DNA from: Akkermansiaceae bacterium
Lineage (GTDB): Bacteria > Verrucomicrobiota > Verrucomicrobiia > Verrucomicrobiales > Akkermansiaceae
Assembly: GCA_028822695.1 (NCBI GenBank)
Contig: JAPKDA010000001.1
Span: 1 to 64,000 of the forward strand
Length of the DNA stretch: 64,000 nt
Reading direction: 5' to 3'
Shown here: positions 1 to 8,300 of the stretch, in pieces
Layout: every line of letters begins with the position of its first letter
How positions within the stretch are numbered: position 1 is the stretch's first letter
Notes under the pieces: generated by a model
Databases searched by the model: none
Told to the model about the DNA's origin: nothing
The model's input: the letters and a program-made list of their open reading frames with translations, nothing else
Made by a program: the position numbers and the translations under genes

Positions 1-78
1 CCGCCGACGGTCCGCGGCGAGGCGCTCTTTCTCGCGGCTGACAAGGGGGGTAAAGTAAGATCTGTGCTGACGGACTAG
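1..78 (+). CDS. Possible 3' end of a truncated gene (C-terminal 25 aa)
   Basis: An open frame enters from the left edge of the window and stops at TAG 76-78. It would give a tail ending in ...ADKGGKVRSVLTD. It would converge on the TPR gene that ends at 136. The opposite strand also has a stop-free frame here but no start codon. I cannot name the family from 25 residues, and the call rests only on an open frame with plausible composition. Confidence 0.28.
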   Translation, partial: PPTVRGEALFLAADKGGKVRSVLTD

Positions 79-135
79 GGAAAGTCGATCTTTGAGGGCC
101 TGAGGATCCTGAGATGCAGGGAGGGGCGGGAGAGC

Positions 136-1665
136 CTACTCCTCCTCGGTGCCGCCGAGGGTGACGTTGATGTTGTACTTGTTCTGCAGGTGGGAGTGGG
201 CGCGGCTGGCCTGGGGGGACTTGGGGTAGCGTTTGCAGGTGAGCTGGAAGGTGCGGATGGCCTTTTCCTTGTCCTTGGCTTCCTCGTAGGTGAATCCGAT
301 TTCGAGGGTGGCGGCGGGGGCGGCGTTATCGACGACCTTGCATTGGTTGTAGAGGACGATGGCTTCCTTCTGCTCGCCCAAGCGCCGGTGGCACTTGGCG
401 ATGGCGAAGTAGTTCTGGGGAAACCGATCGACCTGTCGATAGCTGGCGAGGGCTTTTTTCCAGTCGGAAAGTTTTTCGTAGCACCCGGCGATGGCCCAGA
501 AGTGATCGCCGGAATGGTCGCCGTCGATTTCGAGGAGGTGGCGGTAGACTTCGATCGCTTCGTTGACCTTGCCTTCTTCGAGATACATTCCGGCGATGGC
601 TTTTTGGCCGGTGACGACGTCCTCGAACTCGCCGTAGATGCGGCGGGCCTGGTCGCGTTTTTCGCGGGAGATGCACCAAGTGGCTTGTCGGCCGCGGAGT
701 CCGTCATTGACGCCGAAGCGTTCGCCGATTTCGTCGTAGAGGCGCCAGGTGTCGCTGGGACGGCCGAGGGTGGCGTGGAGGTCGGCGGCGCGGTAGAGGA
801 GGTCTTTGGCAATCTCGGGGCGGATGAGGGTTTCGGCGCGGAGGGTGGCGAGGAGTTGGTCGCCGAGTTTGATGGCGGCGGATTTGGTGGAGGCCTCCTT
901 GAGGAGGTGTTGGACCGTTTTGGCGGAGAGGCTGACGACGGAGTCGAAGAGTTTTGGTCCGGTGTAGGTGGTGGAGAGGGCCTTCTTGCCGGCCTCGAGG
1001 CGTTGGGCAAAGAAGTGGAGTTCGGCGAGTTCGTGGGCGGCCTTGATACAGGTGGTCGACGCGGTTTTGGTGCGTTCGACGTTGAAGGTGAGGTCGTTGA
1101 GGATGGAGAGGCGTTCATCCTCGTCTTTGTGGAGGCGGGCGTAGTGGAGGAGGTCGACGCGGGAGCGGACGGCGATGTTGTGTTTTGGGTATTCCTTGAT
1201 GAGGAAGCGGAACGCCTTTTGAGCGTCCTTGACCTCGCCCATGGTGCGGTAGGAATCGGCGATGCAGTAGGCGGCGACGGTGGCTTCGTGGGACTCCGGC
1301 CAGTAATCGATGACCGATTGGAAGCCCTCGCGCATGGCGGTCTTGGGCTTTTTGAGATGCATCATGGTATGGCTCCACATGAGTTGGGCGTAGGGGGCGC
1401 CGGGGCTCTTCTCGTAGAGGGTGAGGAATTTTTCGTACTCGGCGAGGGCGATCTTATACTCGCCTTTCGTGTAGTGCTTTTCGGCGATCTTGATCTGGTA
1501 GCGCTCGACGTCGCGCATCTTTTCGAAGGTGGCGATCTGGATTTGCTCGATGGGGGAAAGGGCGGCGAAGGCAGTCGGGGAGAGGAGCGACCAGAGGCAG
1601 GTTGCCAGAACGACGAGGAAGGTGGGAGGTCGGAGGATTTGACCGCTGATGACACTGATGTTCAC
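136..1665 (-). CDS. Secreted TPR-repeat protein (last gene of the Tol-like operon)
   Basis: The product is 509 aa. An N-terminal hydrophobic segment (about residues 14-36, ending TAFAALS) reads as a Sec signal peptide, so the protein is probably periplasmic. The rest is helical tetratricopeptide-type repeats (for example IKIAEKHYTKGEYKIALAEY and KEAIVLYNQCKVVDNAAP), resembling YbgF/CpoB-like and YfiO-like TPR scaffolds. TPR proteins bind partners rather than catalyse, and next to ExbB/ExbD a scaffold or coordinator role is inferred. The only in-frame start is a GTG at 1663-1665. It lies inside an intergenic tandem repeat (1641-1672), so the first nine residues (MNISVISGQ) are repeat-derived. 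I see no clear ribosome binding site. It lies 51 nt downstream of the DUF4159 gene. Confidence 0.8.
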   Translation of the reverse strand: MNISVISGQILRPPTFLVVLATCLWSLLSPTAFAALSPIEQIQIATFEKMRDVERYQIKIAEKHYTKGEYKIALAEYEKFLTLYEKSPGAPYAQLMWSHTMMHLKKPKTAMREGFQSVIDYWPESHEATVAAYCIADSYRTMGEVKDAQKAFRFLIKEYPKHNIAVRSRVDLLHYARLHKDEDERLSILNDLTFNVERTKTASTTCIKAAHELAELHFFAQRLEAGKKALSTTYTGPKLFDSVVSLSAKTVQHLLKEASTKSAAIKLGDQLLATLRAETLIRPEIAKDLLYRAADLHATLGRPSDTWRLYDEIGERFGVNDGLRGRQATWCISREKRDQARRIYGEFEDVVTGQKAIAGMYLEEGKVNEAIEVYRHLLEIDGDHSGDHFWAIAGCYEKLSDWKKALASYRQVDRFPQNYFAIAKCHRRLGEQKEAIVLYNQCKVVDNAAPAATLEIGFTYEEAKDKEKAIRTFQLTCKRYPKSPQASRAHSHLQNKYNINVTLGGTEEE

Positions 1666-1672
1666 TGATTGG
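1641..1672. repeat. Tandem 'ctgatga/cactgat' intergenic repeat overlapping a start codon
   Basis: The block contains three near-repeats of a CTGAT core (gaccgctgat, gacactgatg, ttcactgatt). Closely related copies lie at about 46313-46340 and 54947-54975. It covers the GTG start of the 509-aa TPR gene. Confidence 0.7.
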
Positions 1673-1716
1673 GGAAAGGGAGAGATGTTGGTTTCTGAAG
1701 GTATGGGCTATCGCAT

Positions 1717-3144
1717 TCACTTCTTGGTGGATTCGAGCCACTTGTTGTACTGGGCGTGGGCGTAGTAGATGATGTTGATGCCGAGTTGGTAGCTGGATTC
1801 CCAGACGGCGTGGGGGACGCCGGAGTGGCCGTCGGCCCAGGCATCGCCGATGTCGCCGGGATGGTAGTAGGCGACGAGGCGTCCGTCGACCACCCAGCCG
1901 AGGGCGGTGGAGCGGCCGTGGGGGGCAACGATGGGGAGTTTTGGGAGGGGGTAGGGGATGCGGTGGATGGGGTGATCGAGGTAGACGGAGATGGGTTCGA
2001 TTTTGGGGAGGATGCGTTGCATCATGGAGACGAACTGTCCTTCCCATCCGGAGCTGCCGCCATTGTCGCCGAAGAGCATGCCGTGGTGGTCGAGGAGGTA
2101 CTTGCGGAGGGTTTTGATCTCTCCCTCGCTCACATTGATCTTCTGCTGGCCGGTCATGTAGACCATGGGCGGGCTCTTGCGGGGAGGGAAACTCTTCAGG
2201 CGGGAGATCTCCATCGGTTCAGGACGATCGTTGACGGGATGGCCGAGGCGGACGCCGTATTCGGTGAGAAGATTGAGATCGGCGCCGCGTTCCATGTCTT
2301 GGAACCAATCGCCGCCGTTGTATTTGAGGCGGATGAAGCGGACCTTGCCGCGGGTCGTGCCGGCGGAAAAGCCGGCCCCCTCGCCTTTGCCCTGGCCGAT
2401 CTTGTAGAGGTGTTCGGTGACTTCGAGGACCTCGAGTTTGACGTCGTCGATGGGGGGCGGGTTGAAGAGGATGCTGCTGTAGGGATTGATGACGTACTTC
2501 TTATTGATGACCGTCTGGATTTTGACGATCTGCTTGAGTTGTTTTTCCTCGCCGCCGCCGCTGGGAGATTCGTAGATGCTGCAACCCGAGAGGCGGGTGA
2601 GGAAGAGGGCCATGGTGCCGAAGAGGCAGGTGTAGGTGAGGAGGGTGAAGATCGATTGGCGGAGTTTGTTGTTTTTCTTGCCGAAGTACCAGGCGACGAG
2701 TTGGCGGGGGTCCCAGATGCGTTTTGTGTCGTTGGGGGGAGAGGCGCGTTTTGTTTCGCGATCGATCCACCAGACCGCCCAACCGAGTCCGAGGAAGAAG
2801 GCGCCGATGGTGCCGAGTCGGGTGATGGTGTTGGCGAAGCTGTAGGCGAAAAAGAGGAGGGGGAGGTGGTTGAGGAGCTGCCAGCAGGGAAGGTAGCAGG
2901 CGCTGAGGATGGCGCGGCGGGTGAGGAGGGGGGAGTTCCGATGACGACGGATCCAGTAGTAGCAGACGGGGAGGGCGGAGAGGAAGCCGATGAGCTGGGT
3001 GGTGGTGGAGAAGAGGAACCAGGCGTGGGCATCGATCCAGAGGAGGGACCAGAGGATGGAGAAGGCGCCGGTGCGCACGACGGGGCGACGGCTGTGGAGG
3101 CGCAGCCAGTCGCGGAGCTTGAGGATCTGTTCCTTAGAGAACAT
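1717..3144 (-). CDS. Membrane protein with C-terminal DUF4159 domain
   Basis: The product is about 475 aa from the start at 3142-3144 (MFSKEQIL). A longer frame to 3186 exists but adds a proline-rich stretch from intergenic repeat sequence, so I prefer the internal ATG. The first 200 residues hold several hydrophobic segments (for example SILWSLLWIDAHAWFLF, SIFTLLTYTCLFGTMALF), suggesting about five or six membrane passes. A lipobox-like LSGCS follows the last one. The C-terminal half matches DUF4159 (RLKYNGGDWF near its start, LFGDNGGSSGWEGQF, YYHPGDIGDAW), a domain of unknown biochemistry common in PVC and Bacteroidota genomes and related to class-I glutamine-amidotransferase-like folds. 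It is operonic with ExbB/ExbD, so a role in the same envelope complex is inferred. Confidence 0.82.
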   Translation of the reverse strand: MFSKEQILKLRDWLRLHSRRPVVRTGAFSILWSLLWIDAHAWFLFSTTTQLIGFLSALPVCYYWIRRHRNSPLLTRRAILSACYLPCWQLLNHLPLLFFAYSFANTITRLGTIGAFFLGLGWAVWWIDRETKRASPPNDTKRIWDPRQLVAWYFGKKNNKLRQSIFTLLTYTCLFGTMALFLTRLSGCSIYESPSGGGEEKQLKQIVKIQTVINKKYVINPYSSILFNPPPIDDVKLEVLEVTEHLYKIGQGKGEGAGFSAGTTRGKVRFIRLKYNGGDWFQDMERGADLNLLTEYGVRLGHPVNDRPEPMEISRLKSFPPRKSPPMVYMTGQQKINVSEGEIKTLRKYLLDHHGMLFGDNGGSSGWEGQFVSMMQRILPKIEPISVYLDHPIHRIPYPLPKLPIVAPHGRSTALGWVVDGRLVAYYHPGDIGDAWADGHSGVPHAVWESSYQLGINIIYYAHAQYNKWLESTKK

Positions 3145-3276
3145 TCGGGGAAGGGAAAGTGGCGGGACCATCCCGGTCCCAGTCAAAACACTGGCAGGGT
3201 TTTTGCCTGAATTGGAATGCTTCGCAGGAGTCTTGGCCTGTGACCGGGACGGTCACGCCACGGTTTGGAGAGTTCA
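3145..3276. repeat. Intergenic palindromes, including GTGACCG-GGA-CGGTCAC
   Basis: The 132-nt gap inside the operon holds a perfect 7-bp palindrome at 3240-3256 followed by GCCACGG. The same module occurs at 35258-35274, 54999-55015 and 55057-55076, with degenerate versions near 31555, 36750 and 49549. A related 'gggaccatcccggtccc' palindrome sits at 3164-3180. Confidence 0.75.
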
Positions 3277-3750
3277 TCATTCGAGGTCCTTGAGGAAGTC
3301 GTCGCCGTTGTTTTCGAGGGGGTTGACGTTGGGGGGGGCGGGGAGTTCTTCGCCGACGCCGAGGTTTTCGATGGGGTCGGGGGCTGGGGAGGGTTTGACG
3401 GGTGGAGTTGGGGCCGGAGTTTGAGGAGAAGCTTCCGGAGCAGGGGTTGGGGGGCGGGTTTCAAACCCGCGCTCCATAGTTTCGGAGCTGGGCTCCTCTC
3501 CGAAGAAGTAGGGGATGGCGGTGAAGAGGAGGATGCCGGCGGCGACGAGGGTGCAGGAGAGGGTGAGGGCGCGGATGAGTTGGCTGGAGGCGACCACGCC
3601 GAGCATTTCCTGGGGGCTCTTGCCTTTGAGTTCGCGGAGAAAGGCCTGCAGTTCCTGGACGGTGGCGCGGGAGTTGCCTTTTAGCTCGCGGAGGTCGGCT
3701 TTGGTGCTGGCAAGGGTGCTGCGGGAGGGAGTGTTGGTTTCGCTCTTCAT
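3277..3750 (-). CDS. Single-pass membrane protein with Pro-rich C-terminus (linker protein)
   Basis: The product is 157 aa. Residues 1-55 are hydrophilic and predicted helical (LRELKGNSRATVQELQAFLRELKGK contains an internal LRELKG repeat). A membrane segment follows at about residues 58-82 (LIRALTLSCTLVAAGILLF). The C-terminal half is a Pro/Ala/Glu-rich region of low complexity. Architecture is TonB-like (cytoplasmic N-terminus, one helix, Pro-rich periplasmic arm), but no TonB C-terminal domain is visible, so this is only an analogy. The start overlaps the preceding exbD stop by 4 bp, indicating translational coupling. Residues around METMERGFETRPPT are encoded by a copy of a genome repeat (3446-3476). 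I know of no named family. Confidence 0.75.
   Translation of the reverse strand: MKSETNTPSRSTLASTKADLRELKGNSRATVQELQAFLRELKGKSPQEMLGVVASSQLIRALTLSCTLVAAGILLFTAIPYFFGEEPSSETMERGFETRPPTPAPEASPQTPAPTPPVKPSPAPDPIENLGVGEELPAPPNVNPLENNGDDFLKDLE
3446..3476. repeat. Hairpin repeat absorbed into coding sequence
   Basis: The palindrome CGGGTTT-C-AAACCCG follows GGGTTGGGGGGCGG. The same flank occurs in intergenic copies at 35819-35862 and 53772-53812, and a diverged one at 53862-53897. Here it lies inside the 157-aa membrane-protein gene, in the Pro-rich arm, and keeps the frame open. Confidence 0.75.
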
Positions 3751-4163
3751 GGGGTAGTGGTTTCCGCTTCGGGTTCGAGAATGTGGATGAGGTCTCCGCC
3801 GGCTTCGCTGATGGCGGCGATGACTGGTTCAAAGTGCGAGGCCATAGCCTCGCGGTGGACTTTGAGGAAGACGTTGCGTTGTCCGGCGGGGGTGTCGCCG
3901 AGGACGGTGGAGAGGGCGGCGGCGATTTCCTCCGGGGCGATCTCCTTGCCGTCGAGGTAGACCTTGTAGCCGGAGTCGATGGCGACACTGGCGAGGGGGG
4001 CGGCGGCCATTTTGATGTCGTCGAGCTTGGCGGGTTCCCACTGGATGTGGCTGTCGTCCTGGGCCCGGGCGAGGATGACGAAGAAGATGAGGAGCAGAAA
4101 GCCGATGTCGCCCATCGCGAAGGAGGGGATCGAAGCGGTCAGCTTTTTGCGGGGGAGTTTCAT
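3747..4163 (-). CDS. exbD: ExbD/TolR-family protein (second copy)
   Basis: The product is 138 aa, the usual ExbD/TolR size. It has a short basic N-terminus (MKLPRKK), one membrane helix at about residues 17-34 (GDIGFLLLIFFVIL) and a periplasmic domain. Asp19 in the helix is at the place of the conserved proton-carrying Asp of ExbD/TolR. In this family a dimer of ExbD/TolR sits in the ExbB/TolQ pore and converts proton flow into force on a periplasmic partner. It follows the first exbD by 56 nt, and its end overlaps the next gene by 4 bp. Two non-identical ExbD copies beside one ExbB suggest a heteromeric stator. Confidence 0.9.
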   Translation of the reverse strand: MKLPRKKLTASIPSFAMGDIGFLLLIFFVILARAQDDSHIQWEPAKLDDIKMAAAPLASVAIDSGYKVYLDGKEIAPEEIAAALSTVLGDTPAGQRNVFLKVHREAMASHFEPVIAAISEAGGDLIHILEPEAETTTP

Positions 4164-4219
4164 GGGTGGCGTTGCCGGTTATCAGTTGTCAGGGGGAGGG
4201 AGAGTTGAGGGATGGGGGG

Positions 4220-4642
4220 TTAGTCGACGATGATGGTGCGGTTGGATTCGAGTTCGAGGGTGAGGATGCCGCCGGCCTGTTCGATGGCTTGGGAGACGCG
4301 GATCCAGGCCGGGTAGGGAGTGTTGGGGGCGCTTTTCACGACGACGATGCGATCGGCTTCCTTCGTCTTCTTGCTGAGGGCGGCGGTGAGGCGCTGGGAG
4401 AACTCGGGGAGTTGGAGGGGGCTGCCGTTGAGGACGATACTGGTGGGGGTGATGGAGACCTCGAGGTTTTTGCTCTGGTTGCGTTTTTCGGTCTGTTCCT
4501 CGGTTTTCGGCAGGACCTGGGCGAGGCCGGTTTCCGGCTGCACGGCGGCACAGACGAGGAAGAAAATGATCAAAATGAACGCGATGTCCGAGCTGGCGCT
4601 GGCCGGCGGATCGATGAGCATTTTGCCGCGGTTGAGTTTCAT
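4220..4642 (-). CDS. exbD: ExbD/TolR-family protein (first copy)
   Basis: The product is 140 aa with one N-terminal helix (residues about 19-37, DIAFILIIFFLVCAAVQ) and Asp19 at the conserved protonatable position. The periplasmic part ends in a typical ExbD fold (RIVVVKSAPNTPYP, WIRVSQAIEQAGG). The ATG start overlaps the exbB stop in an ATGA arrangement (4639-4642), so the two are translationally coupled. It acts in the inner membrane with the ExbB protein. Assignment to ExbD versus TolR cannot be settled without a phylogeny. No TolA, TolB, Pal or TonB gene is seen nearby. Confidence 0.92.
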   Translation of the reverse strand: MKLNRGKMLIDPPASASSDIAFILIIFFLVCAAVQPETGLAQVLPKTEEQTEKRNQSKNLEVSITPTSIVLNGSPLQLPEFSQRLTAALSKKTKEADRIVVVKSAPNTPYPAWIRVSQAIEQAGGILTLELESNRTIIVD

Positions 4643-5352
4643 GATTTACCCTTGTCGAGAGTGAGGCGGAGGGTGACGACCTCGATGAGTTCGGCGGCGG
4701 AGGATTCCACCTGGAGGACGAAGTCGTTGATGATGCCGGTGAAGTAGTTGAAGGCCATGTAGGCGGGGATGCCGACGATGAGGCCGAAGGCGGTGGTGAG
4801 GAGGGCGACGCGGATGCCGGAGGCGGCGGCCTGCACGATGTTTTGCGTGCCGATGTTGGCCTCGATGTCCCCGAAGGCGACGATCATGCCCTGCACCGTG
4901 CCGAGGAAGCCGAGCATGGGGGCGACCGAGGCGATGGTGGCGAGGATGGGGAGGTGTCTCTCGAGGGCGGCGACGATGTTCACCCCGTAGTTCTCCATGC
5001 TCTTGATGACCTGTTGTTCCATCTGGGCCTGATCGTAGTCGAGGCGGCGGAGGACGAGGTATTTGCGGAGGCCGTTGGAGAGGACGGCGGGGACGGGTCC
5101 CCGCGCGGCGTCGCAGAGTTCGAGGGATTCCTCGACCTTGTCTTCGGAGAGGAGGTTGACGACCTGTTCGCGGAGTTCGCTGGCGTCGGTTTCGAGGAGT
5201 TTAAGGCTGCGGTAGCGCTCGATGATGACGGCGATGGCGAGGATGAGGAGGGCGAGGAGGGGCCACATGAAGGGGCCGCCTTCGAGGAGGAGTTTGAGGG
5301 CGCCGCTGTCGAGGAAGCTGGCGGCGAGGGTGGAGCCGGAGTGTGTTAGCAT
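4639..5352 (-). CDS. exbB: ExbB/TolQ/MotA-family proton channel
   Basis: The product is 237 aa, within the normal ExbB/TolQ range. It has three hydrophobic segments: about 29-45 (MWPLLALLILAIAVI), about 132-150 (PILATIASVAPMLGFLGTVQGM) and about 178-200 (ALLTTAFGLIVGIPAYM). The GLLGTV-like LGFLGTVQGMI and the following TTAFGL segment are hallmarks of the MotA/TolQ/ExbB domain. In this family it forms a pentameric inner-membrane channel around ExbD. It starts only 3 nt after the stop of the giant TPR gene, so co-transcription is very likely. The partner that receives the force is probably one of the TPR proteins or the linker protein, which is inference. Confidence 0.93.
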   Translation of the reverse strand: MLTHSGSTLAASFLDSGALKLLLEGGPFMWPLLALLILAIAVIIERYRSLKLLETDASELREQVVNLLSEDKVEESLELCDAARGPVPAVLSNGLRKYLVLRRLDYDQAQMEQQVIKSMENYGVNIVAALERHLPILATIASVAPMLGFLGTVQGMIVAFGDIEANIGTQNIVQAAASGIRVALLTTAFGLIVGIPAYMAFNYFTGIINDFVLQVESSAAELIEVVTLRLTLDKGKS

Positions 5353-5355
5353 GAT

Positions 5356-8300
5356 TTAGTCGTCGAGATTTGCTTCGCGTTCAAACTGAGCCAGCAGTTC
5401 GGGGAGGGCAAGGCGGCCGCGGGAGTATTTGGCGGCGTCGCTCTCCGGGAAGTCCCAGCGGCAGCGGTTGTATCGGCGGAAGGCGTTGGGGATGTCGTTG
5501 CCCATACGGTAGCTTTCGCCGGACCAGAAGAGGGCCTGGGCGGTGAGTTCCTGATCTGGGAAGCGTTTCACAAAGGAGTCGAAGGACTCGCCGCCTTTCT
5601 GGAATTCCTCGAGCTTGTAGTGACACTGGCCGATGCGGAAGGCCATCTTGGGGGTCCATTCGTGGTTGGGGAATTTCTCGATGAACTTTTCCCCGACCGA
5701 GGCGGCCACGGTGAAGTCCTCCTTCTCGTAGAAGTGCTCGTTGATGCGGAGCATGACGTTGGCGATGAGGGGGCTTTTTGGGTAGGTGCCGGCGAGGGTG
5801 ACGTAGGCTTCGAGCGCTTCGTCGAGTTCGCCGGCTTCCTCGTGGCACTGGCCGAGCTTGTATTGGGCGTCGGGGGCGAGGTTGTGGTCGGGGTGGTTGC
5901 GGACGATGGATCCGTAGGCGGAGATCGCTTCGTCCCAGGCTTCCATTTCCTGGGCGAACTGGCCGAGGAGGTAGGAAACGCGGGGGGCGTATTTCGGGTT
6001 CGGGTAATCTTCCTGGAGTTCGCGGAGGACGCGGCGACCGGCCTGGAGGTCGGCGTCGGCTTCCTCGAGGTGTTCGAGGGCGCGGTGGCTTTTGAAGAGT
6101 TCGAAGTAGCTTTCGGCGATGTGGAACTGGGTTTGGATGGCGAGGTCCTCGTCCTTGTAAACTTTGCTGAAGGCGGACATCTCGCCGTTCGTGCCGATGG
6201 CGACGGGGATCATCATCTCGATGATCGGTTCGCCGTCGGGGGTTTGCGGGACGTTGTCGAGGTAGCCGACGGTGAGATCGTCGCCGAAGAAGCATTCGAT
6301 GTTGCCGGCGAAGTTGCCTTTGGTGGGAGTTTGCGCGGCGGTGAGGGGGAGGGAGCCGCTGAAGGTGCCGCTGTGGGTGAGGGTTTCCTCGAGTTCGATC
6401 GTTTCGTCCTCGCCGCTGGCGGTGACGATGCGGACCATGGCCCTGTCGCGTTGGCTGGAGGTGTCGAGGTCGGGGTCTTGGAGGACGAGGAAGAGTTTTT
6501 TACCGACGTGGGCGAGTTCGGCGGGTTCGAGGTATTCCTCGTTAGTGATGATGAGGTTTGCGGCGGAGAAGAGGGAGGCACTCGCGGTGAGGGCGGGGGT
6601 GGTGCCGTCGGGGCGGGCCTCGTCGTTGTAGGTGGCGGTGAAGGAGTCGTTGCCGAGGGTGTTGAGGACGAGAATGCCGGGGGCGGTCTTTTCGGATCCG
6701 TCGTCGAGGAGTTCGGTGGGGTCGTCGGAGACGGGGGGGAGGACCTTGCCGAGACCGCCGCGGGGGATGGTGCCGTCGGCGGGGACTTCACCGGCGCTCT
6801 CCGTGCCGCCGAGAAGGAGGGGGATCTGGCCGACGAAGCGTCCTTCGAAGAGGGCGGGGTTGCGGACTTCGTCGAGTGAATCACTGGGGCCGGCCATGGC
6901 GCGGGAGAGGACGCATTGCACGCGGACCTTGGTTCCTTGGCTGGTGGCGACCTCGACGGTGAGCGTGCTGCGTGAGTCGCGGGCTTGGTCGGGGTCGATG
7001 ACCTCGACGGTGAGGGGGAGGCGGTATTCGACCTTGCTGGTGTGGTCGGGGTCGAAGGAACCGGGGATGAATCGTGGGGCGGATTCGACGGGGGTTTCGC
7101 TGTCGACGATTTGGAGGCGGGCCTCGGTCGGTTCGTTGAGGAAGACGACGGTCTCGCGGTAGAAGGCATGGCCGGGGAAGGTGTTCTGGGTGTCCTTGTA
7201 GCGCAGGTAGACCTTGTCTCCCTGTTTGACGACGACCTTGCCTTCGGCGGGTTCGGCGGCGGTGTTGATTTCGGCGTGAAAGACGCCGGTGGAGGAACCG
7301 GTTTCGGTGGCGGGGAGGATGAAGGGTGGGTCGGCGTTGATTTGCACTTCGACTTCCACGCTGTCGCGGTCGAGGCCGATATCGAGATCGAAGTCGACTA
7401 CCTCGGCAACGATGCGGTCACCGGGTTCGATGCGGAGGAGTTCCTTGCGGGTGCCATCGACCGAGCCGCCGCCGTCGCGGGCGAAGTCATAGCCGATGGG
7501 GGTGATCTCGCCGTTGTAGTAGGTGGCGGTGAGGGATTTGGTGAGGAGGCGGTTGCGTTGCTCGCCGCCGGCGGTGAGTTCGTCGAGGTAGGAGACCTGG
7601 ACAGTGTCGCCGGGAGCGAGTTCGAGGACGTCGTTGTTGGCGAGTTCGAGGACGTTCTCGGCGGGCGGGATGTGTTTGTTGCCGCCGCCGGAGATTTCGA
7701 CGTTGTTGATGGCGATGGCTTCGCCGCGGTATTCGAGGAATTGGAACTCGAGGTAGCGGAGTTCACGGGCCGGCATGGTGAGGGTCCAGCGGTTCTCTTC
7801 CTGTCTGATCTCGCCCGGGGCGAGGGGGATGGTCTTGGTAAGGTCGGCGACGGAGGCCGGGTCGAAGTCGGCGGCGTGGAAGGGACGGAGGGAGACGGTG
7901 GCGGACTGGTGGTTTTCCCGGGCGCGGAGGGCTGCGGCAGTCGGCACTTTCGGGGTGGCGATGGAGAAGATGGTGAGGTGGTGGATGCCACGGGTGGCGA
8001 AGACATCGACGCTGCGGTCGCCCTCGCCGACGGGGAGTTCGAGGCGGCCGTCGATCATGACCGCGGTGCTGCGGCCGGCGACTTCGAAGCGCACGGCGCC
8101 GTCGCGTTCCTGGACGAAGGGTCCGGACCAGATGAGGAAGTAGGCGTCGGTGCCTTCTTCGGGGGCCTGCCAGGTGAGGGTATCGACCTTCTTCAGTTCG
8201 GTGGGTTCGACTTTGCCGGCGAGGTCGGCGATCTCTTTCCACGTGTAGCTTTCCCGCAACTTGCTGGCCGGTGTTTTAAAGACTCGGAGGTGCATGCCCT

